A stretch of 64,000 bases of DNA, from contig JAMPIT010000300.1 of NCBI GenBank assembly GCA_026261815.1, positions 558,001 to 622,000 on the forward strand. The letters run 5' to 3'. A program made the position numbers and the translations under genes. The DNA comes from Monarcha castaneiventris obscurior. Lineage: Eukaryota; Chordata; Aves; Passeriformes; Monarchidae. The notes under the pieces were generated by a model. That model searched no databases. It had not been told where the DNA came from and saw only the letters and a program-made list of their open reading frames with translations. Shown piece by piece: positions 35,508-47,289 of the stretch (positions are counted from its first letter, which is position 1; every line of letters begins with the position of its first letter).

Positions 35508-35562
35508 GTGCGCGTCCGCCCGCAGCGCACCATCCGTCGGACACTTGCGCCCCAGCCCCGCG

Positions 35563-35626
35563 ATGGAGGACAGCGCCATGGACATGGAGAGCATGGGCCC
35601 CCTGCGCCCGCAGACTTTCCTCTTCG
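35563..35626 (+). CDS. NPM1: NPM1 coding exon 1
   Basis: Starts at ATG (CGATGG context) and reads [13 protein letters not shown], then LRPQTFLFG with the Gly codon split after its first base. The donor is CG|GTAACG. An in-frame ATG six codons in is not the preferred start because vertebrate NPM1 begins MEDS. Confidence 0.97.
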
Positions 35627-38600
35627 GTAACGCTCGCCGCGCCCGGGGCCGCGCTCTCTCGGGACCCGCAGGCCCCCGCAGGCCCCGGGGCCGAGTGCCG
35701 TGCGGGGCCGCGGCCTGTGCCGGCCCCGCGCCGCCGCTCCGCGCGTGGGGGAGCGGGAAGGGGGGGCTGTGGCGGGACGGTTCCCGCGCAGCGGCCGCGG
35801 CCGTTCCCGCGCGCGCTCCCCACGTGGCGCGCGGCCTGCACGTGGCGGGGCCCGTCCCGCTGTGTCCCGCTGTGTCCCGCGCTTTGTTCCCGGCCGTTCC
35901 TAAGGACGCGGCGCGCTGGGAGCGCCCGCGGAGCACATGGCAGCGCGACCGGAGGCGGAGCACGTGGAGCGCCGCGCGCGCCATTCCGCCCATCGCTCCG
36001 GGGCAGGCCCGGCCGCCCGCAGCAGGCGGTTACAGAGGTGGCATCGCCCCGGTCACCGCGAGGGACGCTGGGCGGGGTGGTCTTAAAGCTGCTGGGCTTG
36101 AACGGGCCGCGCGGGGAGCTGCGTGGTCGGCAGCAGGCCGCGCACTCGCCTGGGGTTTTCCTCGCCCCACGTGTTCCACTGCGTGCGTGCCCAGAGTGCC
36201 GCTAGTTCCCAGTGCAGGTACAAGGCCTGGGAGCAGCAAGTTGCAAAATAAGTGGTTAGCAAATACCTACGTCTTAAATAAAACAGTAGACGTATAATTG
36301 AATTGTCCTTTTACAGGCTGCGAGCTTAAAGCAGATAAGGAGTATCAGTTTAAAGTAGATGATGAAGAAAATGAACATCAGTTGTCCCTGAGAACGGCAA
36401 GTAGTGTTTGCTTTTTAACTTTACAATTTTTAAGTAGTGGTGTGCTATGATGTAAGAAGTGAGTTTTTTAACGTGTCGTTTATTTCTCCAGTCTTAATTC
36501 TTCTTGAGATAAATGTTATGTGAATGTGTTCTTAAGCATCTGATATTGGTAGTGGAGCGTATACTGTAATTTCAGATATTTTTTGTATTGAAAAGGTTTC
36601 TCCACGGATCTTTCATTGTTGACAGCAAGCAATGCAAGGCTGGAAAAGCTTAAAAATCAACTCACAGTGGGTTAATAAATACATACTAAATGGAATTAAA
36701 TGCCAAACTATACACTCAGGCATCGTAATGCAAATAGTGTAGGTGCTACAGGAGCCCGGACGAAGGATAGGTTTGTAAGACTCATACATAGGTGCACTTG
36801 TGTCGACTACTGGAAACTTTATTTTAAAAACCGTTTCAGTGTATTCCCAAACATAATTCCAGTTCTTGTTCTTTCCCAGAAGCAGATAATAAGTAAATCC
36901 AAATAAGAGGGTAAAAGGTGTATGTTTTGATTTTTGTCCTTGGTTTGCCCTCTCCAAGGATGTAACTGGGAAACCCCATCTTTCATTCAGATAATTCTTG
37001 GATGTGTCCTTGGAGCTTTCTGGTGCCACACGAGTCAGACACAATATTTGAAGGTTTTTGTTCTGGGTAGCAGAGTAATAATATGCTCCAGCTTCAAAGA
37101 CAAAATATTGAAGAGTTACAGCATCTCTGCTGCTTATTGCTATGTTTATTTAGATACAAAGAGATACTTTGATACCTGGGAGCAAGAGAGTCTTATAATT
37201 GTGGACTAATTCCTACAGCAGAATTGCTTCCTGGAGGTCACTTGTATAATAATGATTTCCAAACACATCACAGTGTTACTTAAAATGCTTCTGTGTTAGT
37301 TATGTGAGTCATATGTTTTCCATCCTTGTGTATTATGAAAAGTACAGCATAGACCTGACAATGAGTAATTTGTTCTTGATTACAATTTCTTTTGATGGAA
37401 GAATATAACAATAAAGTGTGTGTAGGGAAGTCCATATGCAAAGTTCTTGTATCTGAATGTTTGCTATGCAGATAAAATTAGTGATACTTTAATTGTATTA
37501 TTTTACCTAAATTCCTTTTTTTTTTTTCCAAAATTACCTGTAGCATCTCTTCTGATGTTGTACACTGTGAGGGATGAAGCAAATCGATCCACAGCACTAC
37601 TTTGTTGTTAGTCTTTTTGGGGGGATAAAGTCTTTAATCAAGAACATCTTTTCATAGAACAGAAAGGGAGAAATGGGGTTAAGATAACAAAGGACAAAAT
37701 AGGAAATGTTTAAGAGACTAAGAGTTGAAAGGTCTGGGACATGGTTGCAAACAGAAAATGCCTTGCTAAGCATGGGAAAAACTTAAGGTGTGAAGGTAAG
37801 AAATACCTGAGGACTGATCTGTGCTCCTGATAAAAGCCCAGATGAGTAAAAACAGGGCCTGTTAACATAAAAGTGTGGTGATGGACTCGGGCATGAGGTA
37901 CAGCAGGATGGGGAGAGAAGGGAGTAAAAGTGAAAAGAGGAGGATGGATGAAGGAGGTAAAAGTGGCGTGAGTTTCTGAAAATATCTTAGTAATGATAGC
38001 TAAGAACAGGAATGGTCGCTGCCTCATTACCTCTTTATTCAGTGTGCATTCCTTCAGTGTATAGAAATTTAAGCACGTTTGGGGATGCTTGCTAAACACT
38101 GGGAATAAATTAGGAGTAAGTGCTGTAGTATTACTTAAACTTGGGCAAATGACGGGAGTAGTAGAGGGTCCCACTAGCTGAACAATTCAGTGTTGTTGAC
38201 AACACATTTGAGAGGTGAGATCAGAGCTGCAATTTCACCTCTTTAAATTGCTGATAAAAACCTGCTGGAAGTAGTGAATCCAATACTGTGTTTCCTAGCC
38301 TTCAGTCTGATACATCCAAGTCTGGACTATTACGGCCTCCTTAAAGCTCAGCTCTTGGAGAATGGAAACTTGAGTTGTATGCCTCTGCCTGAAGTATTCA
38401 CACCCACGTCTCCTGTGGGGGTTGGAAGACTTTCTTTGTGTGGGCTTAAGGAAGGGGGACACAGAGCCTTGTGCACTGCTATTGGGAATAGCTTTAGTAC
38501 AAGGGATTCTTGGTTTTCACATCTTCTGCTCGTAGTCCTGTCTGAGAGGCCAGAGTCTGTCGCTCACTTGTCTCCTTGCAGGCTATGAGTTTTGACTCTT

Positions 38601-41600
38601 CAGAAAATGCCAGACTCTTACTCACAGTAAGGAATCCAGGCAGTTGAGTTTAGAAATGCCTTGGGACAGCAGTTCTCAGTCTGTGGCAAATTAAATCAAA
38701 AGGCATGTGCATAAATCAGTGTTCAACTAAGCTGGTGTTAGACTTGACTCCTCAGTGAATGTCGAGTAAGCAGAAGGTGCACAGTGTGATAAAGGGAAGT
38801 GATTGGCAGATTAAATACAGCAGGAAGGGGAAGGCTGTAGGCTGTGATTCTTTAGGTGATGTGTTTGTGCTTCTTTCCTTGGACCAGCTATGGGGCTGAC
38901 TGAACTTGCCACTGCCTCGTTTCAATGCAGTGATCCAGCAGCAAATGACCTGATTTCACTGTCATCAGAACATGCCTGGAGGTGTGCCTTGGAAGTTTCA
39001 GTGTTGTTGAGAAAGAGTATTGGCTGGGGCTGCAGTGCGATTGACTCATTGGTAGTTAGAAATGCACATTTCTGCATTCATTGATGCAGAACAGTGAATG
39101 GGGTTTAGAAGACTTTAAAATATTGGGGAAGATGCTCAGACTGCCTTGTTCTTGACTTCACAGGTTACTTTAGGAGCTGGAGCCAAAGATGAATTACACG
39201 TTGTAGAAGCAGAAGCACTGGACTATGAAGGCAACCCTACTAAAGTAGTACTGGCATCTCTGAAAATGTCAGTGCAGCCTACAGTAAGTGCAGAGACTTG
39301 GGAAAATCGACTGTAATACTGGTCTCTAGTGAGAAAAAAGTTAGAAGTGGCTTGGGGCAACTGAATTTTAGTGAGACTGAACAGTCTGTTCAGACAAGTG
39401 TCTGTTTTGGTGGTAGTAAATACAAATGTCTTTTTTGTGCCTGGTAGAGTTACTTTAGTCATCTGGAGATAATTGACTTGCTCAAATTACACATTTTTTT
39501 AAAATGATAGTTGTCTTGGGGTGATTATGCATGTCATATATATATATAATGTATATATACACACACAAGCGTATGTGAGCAGATTCATCTTCAAGCTGTG
39601 TTGCTTTCTTTAAACCTGGGATGAGAGCAATTATTTTTTTCTGTAGGTCCCAAGCTCTTCAGGTAATTGCTGTTCTTTGTTGCTGTAAGGGCACCCTCTT
39701 GTCATTTCTGCTATCTGGAATGTAGTTTGACTCAGTTGCTGATGATGTACAAGTAGAACTACACAACTCTAGGGGCAGGTGGGATGGATAATGTTCAAAT
39801 TGACATTGCTGCCAGGTGGAGTAGAAACAGATGTGTTTGGTATGGCCTTGGTGTGTTTTAACCTAGGATAAGCAACGAATGTAGTAAATCCCTGTTGGTG
39901 GCTTATTGACCCTGAGTTGACTTTGTAAAACTTGTAGAATATTCTGTCAGTGGGAACTTAGAGTAACTGTGTTAGCCATGGAGTCTTCAGCTGTTGGTGC
40001 TGTTGTTTCCACTAAAATGGAGAGTCTGTTGAGTACACTTCTCCTGGAGTATTTGACTCAATAACAATGCTTTGTCCCACAGGTCTCATTAGGCGGCTTC
40101 GAGATCACACCACCAGTGGTGTTGAGATTGAAATGTGGTTCAGGGCCTGTTTACGTCAGCGGTCAGCACCTCGTAGGTACGTATGGCTGCTCACTGCTCT
40201 CTCCTGGCACCTGGCAGCACCAGCAGAACTCGAGCGGATGTGTAGCTGGTGCCTCTAGCAATGCTTTTGCTGGTACTGACCTTCTGAATCTTAAAGTCAC
40301 GTCCTTGGTGGCATGGGGTGACTGTAGGGCAGAAGTTCAGAGGAATACTTGCATGCCTTTGCTTGCCACTTGTCTTGTATGGATAAAGGGGCATTTATCA
40401 ACCTTGCAGTTTGAGTTCTAATTCCTCCCCTTAAAAGTGGGTGTTGGTGTCCCACTGTTGGCTTTCTGCTTATCAGCTGAGTGTGAGAAGACTACCCATG
40501 AAATAGTTTTGATTTTTAGCTAAACTAACCCAGGACTAGCCTTTTCCTTTAAATAGTCATCTTTGATCTTTCTCTCTACTAGTTTTTAAATGTGTCTCCT
40601 TAGGAGTGGAGAAACTGTTGTTTTTAACTTTCTGTGGTCTGTTGTGTGTGAGGAGTGTTCCAACCAGTGTGTGTGGTGGTTGTTCATCCATTTTGGATTT
40701 CCCTGTAGCAGTCTCTGCATGCCGTCAGCTGGAAAACTTCTGGTCAGTGGTTAGGTCACTAGCTGGAAGCTTCCCACTATCAATTCAGCACTTCAGCAAG
40801 ACCGGAGCTACTCAGTTGTGGGTGACGCTCTTTGTTCCCTGCTAGCAGTCTTGCCTTACATGTTGTTTAATAAGGTGAGGTTTTTATGTGTTGCGTTTGT
40901 TTTATCAGCACTAGAAGAAGAACCAGAATCAGATGAGGAGGAAGAAGATACAAAAATTGTTAATGCTTCAACAAAGAGACCAGCAAGTGGAGGTGGAGCT
41001 AAAACACCACAGGTATATAGACTTGAAGTCACTTTGTTCACAGCATTTTCTTTTAGTTTGGTATTAGTGCTGCCTCTAGGAGTAAGTTAGATGGCTTGCT
41101 ATGATAAGTGGGAGGGGATTATTCTGTACTAAATTACAGAAGTGTAATTAAATACAGAAAGCTCCCGAAGTTTTGCTGGAGGGTGAATATAATGGCTACT
41201 TCTGTGGAAATTCTGTCCCCTGCAGTAACTGCAGGTTCTAGTATAAACATCAGCGTGTACTGCAAGAGTTAAAATGTTAAAGGAAAGGTTTGCATGCGTG
41301 CTCAGAGCACATGTGGTAAACTTGTCAATAGCTTTGGAGTTGGCAGCTGTAGCTTCCTGGGTTTAGCTAAATTGATGGAAGATAGTCTTGTAGTTATGCC
41401 ACAGTTATTTTAGATGACAGTTGCTCTTTATTACCACAAAATGGTATCAACACTTGACAGACTTTTCTTTTTTAAAGAAAAAACCAAAACTAGCAGAAGA
41501 TGATGAGGATGATGACGAAGATGAGGATGATGATGATGAGTATGTATTCTTGTTTTGATAACGTATTTTGAAATACAGGATTAACTTTCACAGTATAAAT

Positions 41601-44600
41601 TGTGTGACATAACTGGATCCTAAGTGAAAAAGCTGCTGTGTATCTTGGCTAGGGAAAAAGCATACTTGCCTTATTTATCTCTGCAATGCTATCTAAATTA
41701 ATGTTATTCAGATATGTCATACTGGGTTATAATGCTTGGCTTCCTGTTACTCATTAACTTCTGGCAATAGTAGTGGAAATCCCTAGGATACATCCCTTCA
41801 GTATTAAAGAGGAGGGAATGCATATAACTGCTTTAAAGGCAGTGCTTGCCCTAGCACTTAGCCAGCCCCGTGTTAAGGTATAAGGTAAACTTGGAAAGAT
41901 TGCTTGCTTCCTTCATGAATAAAACATTTTACTGGGAGGGAGGGGGAAGATCAATTCCTAATGTGAATCTTGAGTTATGGTGAGTGACTTCCTTTCTAAT
42001 TGTAGTGATGAGGATGACTTAGAGGACGATGAGGAAGAAATTAAAGCACCAATAAAGAAAGTAAGTGGCTAATACTGTGATACAACAGTAATCTGAGAGG
42101 TAGTCCCTTAAATCAATGAGTTTAGCACAGCTGTCTGGAATGTGTGAATGGGGGATGCATTATATTTAGTTCAGTCTGTGTAAAGAAATTGTCATAGAAG
42201 GTGAGAACACTTCAATGTGAGTGTGTGTCCATCCAGTTCATGTTGTATTTCATTTGCTGCAAAGGGGTGATTGGGTTTTTATCAGCACAGGCATGCAGCT
42301 GTCAGACTGGTGTGGGCCTGGATGGCTGTTGGGCAGCAAACAAAATCCTGCTCCAAGCGGGTTGTGCTTTGCAGTTTCAGCCCTGCATGCTGTGGAAAGA
42401 ATTTTTAGCGACCTGAAATACAAAAAGGCTGTGGATGAGTGAGCCTTTGGAAGAGGTTCACTGCAGGCCGGCAAGTGTTGGATGTGCCATTCCTCAGGCC
42501 TCGAGTGCCATCTGGTGGTGCAGTAAACGCACAGCAGGGCAGCTGCACAGGGAGAAGGGAGTTTTTCTTGTGTACTTTGGTTTGAGTTTTTGTGCTCATA
42601 TCTACTGTTTAAAAACAAATATTTAATGTTTTACTTCACCATGTGCTGCTCTGTCCCTACTGAATTTCTATAGGTGATAGTGCACAATGGCCTGGTAAAG
42701 AAAGACAGTCTGAACTGCAGATTCCTGCTGATAGAATCCAGGGTGACTGAACAAAATGGTCCCTTGATTTATATAGGAATGCTAGACTCCATATCTTAAA
42801 CGTTTGTGTGGTATCATGTCCCATGCACATCCCAGACAGTATTTCTGGATAAAATGGCAAATGAGGTAATGGTTGTGTTACAGAAGAAAAATAGCACTGA
42901 ATGAGGTCATGGAACTGCAGTGCCACCAGGAATTAATCTTAAAGCAGTATCTGCCCCCCGAAGACTGCATGTTAATATATAAGGAAAATACAGTGGGAGT
43001 CCCACACAGTTGTATGGTGTCAGAACATGTTCTTGGGTATGTTACTGTGCTGCACCACCAGGTTTTCCTTTGGGTGCCTGTAACGTGCTATCTTGAGTTT
43101 ACTTGCAGCTCATTTGACAGATGAACTCGTGTGCTTGCTTTTCAGCCTGTTCGTGAGGTTGCGGGAAAAAATATGCAGAAAGCAAAACAAAATGGAAAAG
43201 ATTCTAAGCCATCCACACCAGCATCTAAATCAAAAGTGAGTGAAAACGACTGAGAAAAACAAAGGTCTATTCTAGTGTGGAAGCTAGTTTTCTTGCCTAA
43301 TGGTAACTTCAAACAGCATACTAACATTCAAGATAGGTTTTTTAATCTAAATATGAAGTGTGTTGAGGATACTGTACACTGCTTCATGTTCTCTGTGAAA
43401 CTCTTCAGTGATCAGTATATACCTACAACAGCCAAGATTTGAAATCAGACATACTGTCCTTTGGGAATATTGGTAAATCTTTGGTTTGAAACACTAAATC
43501 TATTGGGTTTGTGCAGCACCTTGTACAAGAGGGTGACTGCCAAGTATGTTTCCACTGGAGAACAGTTGGAGGCTGCTGCTGCTAAGGGGCTCTCGTGACA
43601 CTGACCCACTTCAGGACTGACAGTTTTGTTCAGCGCTGTGTAACCGTGTCCTGCTTCCTTGCACAGCTTTTCCTTGCTGCATGTACTCAGACATGATGCC
43701 AGAAAGGTTCATGCAGAAATGAGCATGGGGTACAGGCAGGAGAGCGTCTGAAAAGCAGTGCAGGTGTGCCTTTTAAAGCATGACCTAATCTGGCTGCAGA
43801 TGTGGCGTAAACTCTGAATCACTAAATATTCTGGCCACTTCTGGTTTCATTTGTATTGAGAGAAAGGACTGTGGAGGCACCTGCCCAGAAGCATAAGATA
43901 ACCAGCTATGCTAACCATAACAACTCCAGACTTCGAAATTGTTCTTTTTCATGCTTCTGAGGAATGTGTGGGAAGCACAAATTTAGGTTTTGTGACTTTT
44001 TGAAAACTATATGGACTGTCAATGTGATAACTTGTTCTTCTGTTCCGTATAAAATTTACAGTAGGTTCTAATCCACTGTAACGTTCTTTTTATAAAATTT
44101 ATCTTGTATTCTGAGTAGCTTTATGTGCAAGTTACTAATGAAATGAATAATTTTCAGACTCCAGATTCCAAGAAGGATAAAACTCTAACTCCAAAAACAC
44201 CAAAAGTCCCTCTCTCATTAGAGGAGATAAAAGCAAAAATGCAAGCATCTGTAGATAAGGTGAGTTTTTGGAATTGAGGTTTCTCAGCCTTGTTCTTTAC
44301 CGTTCCACAGATGAGAAGAAGTGGATGTTTTAAGAAATGGTTACGATGTCGCTGATTGCTGTGCTGTTACCATCAACGTGTGTTGATGTTGAAGCTCAGA
44401 GAAATGAAAACACATTGGGGAAAAAAAAGCCTCTGTACTCATGAGAAACAAATGCACTTTGTTTCTGCATTACTCCAGTAGTGCTGATTAGCAGGTTTTT
44501 TTTTCATAGTGAACTGTCGCTGTTAAAATTAAAAAAAAACCAAACACAAAAAGCTTTAGGTGATACTTATTCAAAAGATGACTTAACTAGTGTTAGATAC

Positions 44601-47289
44601 ACATTTTAGGTTACTGAAGTAAAGTGGAGTGAGTTCCTCACATGCTTGGAATGCCTTGGTCTTGAAGCAGTATCCTGGTGCTTGTAAGGCCTGGTAACTT
44701 CCAGAAGAGGGAGATAGGTGCTTGTGATGTGCACTGATACATTGCTAAGGATCTGAAAGCATTTGTTTTCTGGGGGATATATGGGATTGAGTCTCCCTTC
44801 AGTAGATCCTTCACCCTTTAAAGATGGCAGAGCAGTCTCTTGTTCTGGTTGTTACCAGCTATGACTAGTGCTTGGTGGTCACACTTGTGAGTAGTATTCT
44901 TAGCTGCTATTAAAGTATAAAATAGAAAATTCAGTTCTGAGCTGGTTGGGTGTAGCAGGTGATTCTTTTCCTCCTTAGCCAGGGGTGGGAGTGCATGTGT
45001 GAGCAAGGTGTGTGTTCTGAGTACCCCTGTGCTCCTAGCACAGGTGGGGGTGAGGACCTGACTGGTTGTACTTGGCTGGCTCAGAAGTGCTGATAGGGGT
45101 GCTAGGAAAAATGGTTGGTTTGCTGACAGGGTTTTTTAGTTCAAAATAATACCCTTTTTAACCCCATACAATGGCAAACAAAGGTCACCTAAAGAATTGA
45201 ATTAGGATCATCTTCTGGTTAGGTCATTAGTGTTTTGAGGCTACTTTGTTCCAGGAATGCAGCACAAGACCAGAAGTGTTTAAATACAGGGTGGATGCAG
45301 AGTGAGCAATGACAGGCTCTGATGGAGGATAGAAATGCACAGCCCTGTGAGCCTGACATGATGGATGGGACCATTCTAGTGGGTCACAATAACCCCTGGA
45401 TGCTGCTGTGGTGTTTTAAAATGGCTCAGAAGAGCCATGATTAGTGGTGTTTCTGCAGTGTAAGCACACGTGGCTGAGCTGCTCACAGCAGACATGTACC
45501 TGCAGAGGGAATCATGCAGAGCAGATAACTGGCAAAAAGAGCTTTAGAATACATTATCTGGTGCTAAAGAGTTCTTACTGGGAAATGCTGTCTAAGAACT
45601 GTAGCAGGGAGCTTAATTTAAAGTTCTTTCAAGATGGTGCTGGAGTATCCCTTAGTAAGGGGTGGGGTGTCTGCATTCTGTATACACAGGACTCCAGCTG
45701 ACAGCTAGCAAGTTAACAGATTTTAAAAATCACTGGATTTAGAGCAGAACTCTTGTATTCAGTAGGTGTCAGGAAGCTAATAGAAAAGTATGAGGTAAGA
45801 CAATGACCAAATCCAAGCTTTCTGGTTGCAGTATTGCAGTTTAAAGTATTCCTCGTATTGCTGTAACTTTGAAGGGTAATCTCAGGTTGCATGCTATAGT
45901 GAGAGTCAATAAATACCGAATTAGTTCATCTGTATAGCAGGGGGCTGTTGGCTACAAAGTTATTTAAGTGGTGAATGCTTGCTGTTGTGCTCTTCAGCAT
46001 CAGCAAAGATTCTTAGACAGCAATTCAGTGTGTAGCCACTCCTGTGAGAAATATCTGGGTATGGTAGAAAAACAAACTTTAAAATGGTTTAAAGCAGATT
46101 AGTGTGGGAAGTTGCAAAGGGTTTCAGCATCGTAGGTTATTTATTGGAAGCGTTAAATGATCTGCAGACCCTATGGCTTGCTTTTTTCCAAATAGGGTAC
46201 TACCCTTCCAAAGCTGGAGCCCAAATTTGCCAACTACGTTAAGAATTGCTTCAGGACGGAGGACCAGAAGGTAACGGAATTCATCAGAGCTTGATAAAGT
46301 CCAAAAAACTTTTATAACCTGACTTAGGGATTCTTTTCGACTTCTTAATCTTTATAAGCTTTGGACTGTTTCAAAGGGTTACAAACCACAAACAATACTT
46401 CAGATTAAATAAATGGGAATGGTTTTAAGGGTTTAGTTGGCTAAGATGGGAAAGCTAATATTTTATTACATTTTTCCAGCTTTTATATGGTTGGTAAATT
46501 ATCTCTTGCTTACTAAACCCGCAGAATTTTCCTTTTGGCACCATAGTGGCTAAGGAAATGAGCTGTGGTTTTCCTTGCTGCTGAATTTGGCCACCGAGGC
46601 CAGTCTGCTGTTCAGCCCTTTGTTGGGGAGGGTGTCTGGGAGGGGGAGCTGTTTTGTGATGGAGATTATGGCATTCTTGGTACATTCTCTCCCAAAGTCA
46701 ACTGAGCTCTTGAAAGAGCATGAGCCAAAAGGTGGTATCAGGAAGCAAACTTCTGAACTAGTTATTACTTAACACAGACTAGGCTGAAAATGTGTCTTAG
46801 ATTTCCCTATCAAAATTCCTTTAAGTTAATTTTTCTCCAGTGACAGAATTCCTTATGCTTTCCTGCTTCCCTCAGTGGTTCAGAGTGAACTTGTCTGATG
46901 GACAAATTGATAGGTTCTTAAAGGAATGTTGAAAAGCAGTCAGCCTCAGCCACTGGAGCTGCTGTGACATTAGCCAGGGTAGGCAGAGTTCAGCCAGTAT
47001 TTGCCTAGCTGCTCCCCACCCATCCTCTCACTCACCTTCACTGAATTCTTGTGACCTACTGTAACAGTCTTCTAGCACAAGGACCCAATGTCATGCTTTC
47101 AACTTGATTTTCTCTGAAAGGAATGCATTTTTTGGTATAATTTAATGTCAATTTTTATGGAGTAAGTGGAGATAGTAAACTCTATAAAATAATTTTTAAA
47201 ATAATTTGAAAATTGGATTTCAATTTCTAACTTCTTGTGTACACTTCCAGGTCATTCAAGCTCTCTGGCAGTGGAGACAGACTCTGTAA
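35563..47289 (+). CDS. NPM1: NPM1 (nucleophosmin, B23/NO38), complete, 11 coding exons
   Basis: NPM1 is an abundant nucleolar histone chaperone that acts in ribosome assembly and export, centrosome duplication and p53/ARF control. Eleven exons (64, 80, 120, 94, 104, 62, 55, 90, 102, 75 and 39 coding nt; total 885) encode 294 residues, the same length as human NPM1. Residues 1-120 form the pentameric nucleoplasmin core, with [13 protein letters not shown] at the start, the AGAKDE loop and LKCGSGPV. Acidic tracts follow at about 122-133 and 161-188, separated by a basic KKPKL nuclear-localisation piece at 155-159. The Lys-rich linker spans 190-250 and the C-terminal three-helix nucleic-acid-binding domain spans about 245-294. 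The ending LWQWRQTL keeps the two tryptophans at 288 and 290 that hold the nucleolar targeting fold, and Cys275 is present. All introns are GT-AG except intron 2, which is GC-AG. No disabling change was found. Confidence 0.98.
36317..36396 (+). CDS. NPM1: NPM1 coding exon 2
   Basis: The acceptor is TTTTACAG. The exon encodes [20 protein letters not shown], then QLSLRT, part of the nucleoplasmin beta core and its first acidic patch. Its 80-nt length equals the human exon. It ends ACG and is followed by GCAAGT, a GC donor; no in-frame GT alternative exists nearby. Confidence 0.96.
36397..39163 (+). other. NPM1: NPM1 intron 2 (GC-AG), 2.8 kb
   Basis: Begins GCAAGT and ends TTCACAG. Apart from its unusual donor it is unique AT-rich DNA. 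An antisense frame of 154 codons (37710-38174) has no recognisable similarity and is treated as chance. No snoRNA boxes or transposons were recognised. Confidence 0.9.
39164..39283 (+). CDS. NPM1: NPM1 coding exon 3
   Basis: Encodes [20 protein letters not shown], then [20 protein letters not shown]. The AKDE loop is conserved in nucleoplasmin pentamers. The exon is 120 nt, phase 0 at both ends, with donor ACA|GTAAGT. Confidence 0.97.
39536..39568 (+). repeat. TA/CA microsatellite in NPM1 intron 3
   Basis: ATATATATATATAATG, then TATATATACACACACA. A short imperfect dinucleotide run. Confidence 0.85.
40083..40176 (+). CDS. NPM1: NPM1 coding exon 4
   Basis: Encodes [20 protein letters not shown], then [11 protein letters not shown]. 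This completes the beta-barrel core and includes the export-signal-like segment and the conserved Cys of the LKCGSGP loop. It is 94 nt like the human exon and ends with a split Ala codon; donor TAG|GTACGT. Confidence 0.97.
40909..41012 (+). CDS. NPM1: NPM1 coding exon 5
   Basis: The acceptor is TTTATCAG. It encodes [20 protein letters not shown], then [15 protein letters not shown]: the second acidic tract, with Ser in a casein-kinase-2-like acidic context (ESDEEE), and the basic linker. The donor is CAG|GTATAT. Confidence 0.96.
41478..41539 (+). CDS. NPM1: NPM1 coding exon 6
   Basis: The acceptor is TTTAAAG. It encodes [20 protein letters not shown] and part of the next codon: the first half of the nuclear-localisation signal followed by the main histone-binding acidic tract. 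The exon is built from GAT/GAC/GAG triplets and ends inside them (GATGATGA|GTATGT), so it is prone to in-frame length variation. Confidence 0.95.
42006..42060 (+). CDS. NPM1: NPM1 coding exon 7
   Basis: The acceptor is AATTGTAG. It continues the acidic tract ([19 protein letters not shown]) and ends in a basic KK, the second half of the bipartite localisation signal. The donor is AAA|GTAAGT. Confidence 0.96.
42506..42518 (-). promoter_or_regulatory. CTCF-like motif in NPM1 intron 7 (minus orientation)
   Basis: TGCCATCTGGTGG is the reverse complement of CCACCAGATGGCA, a common CTCF core variant. It lies within unique intron sequence. Confidence 0.5.
43146..43235 (+). CDS. NPM1: NPM1 coding exon 8
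   Basis: Encodes [20 protein letters not shown], then [10 protein letters not shown], the Lys/Ser-rich disordered linker with TP/SP-type phosphorylation contexts. The acceptor is TTTCAG and the donor AAA|GTGAGT. Confidence 0.96.
44158..44259 (+). CDS. NPM1: NPM1 coding exon 9
   Basis: Encodes [20 protein letters not shown], then [14 protein letters not shown]. It has TP motifs in the linker and then helix 1 of the C-terminal nucleic-acid-binding domain. It is 102 nt, as in human. The acceptor is TTTCAG and the donor AAG|GTGAGT. Confidence 0.97.
46196..46270 (+). CDS. NPM1: NPM1 coding exon 10
   Basis: Encodes [20 protein letters not shown], then TEDQK, helix 2 of the C-terminal domain with Cys275. 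It is 75 nt, as in human. The acceptor is CAAATAG and the donor AAG|GTAACG. Confidence 0.97.
47251..47289 (+). CDS. NPM1: NPM1 coding exon 11 (last)
   Basis: The acceptor is CTTCCAG. It encodes [12 protein letters not shown] and a TAA stop at 47287-47289. This is helix 3 with the nucleolar-retention tryptophans 288 and 290; frameshifts in the human equivalent cause cytoplasmic NPM1 in leukaemia. The sequence here is intact. Confidence 0.98.
   Translation, partial: VIQALWQWRQTL

Larger units (their letters stand above)
34830..36170 (+). promoter_or_regulatory. NPM1: NPM1 CpG island
   Basis: GC- and CpG-dense domain covering the promoter, exon 1 and the start of intron 1 of NPM1. It contains a 15-bp minisatellite, CTCF-like, NRF1-like and TCTCGCGAGA motifs, a TATA-like box and the TOP start. 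This is the expected architecture of a highly and ubiquitously expressed housekeeping gene. A frame of about 520 codons open across it (34643-36205) is a GC-rich artefact. Confidence 0.85.

Noticed and set aside
34643..36205. Open frame of about 520 codons on + covering the NPM1 promoter
   Set aside because: It runs through the 15-bp minisatellite, the promoter and NPM1 exon 1 in a different frame. The translation is Arg/Ala/Gly/Pro-rich, as expected where stops are rare in GC-rich DNA.
37710..38174. Antisense frame of 154 codons in NPM1 intron 2
   Set aside because: No recognisable family, Thr/Pro/Phe-rich from purine-rich DNA on the opposite strand; consistent with chance.
36397..47250. 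snoRNAs hosted in NPM1 introns
   Set aside because: I looked for paired C/D boxes and H/ACA ends by eye; a few TGATGA words occur (for example near 39740) but without a matching D box and terminal stem.
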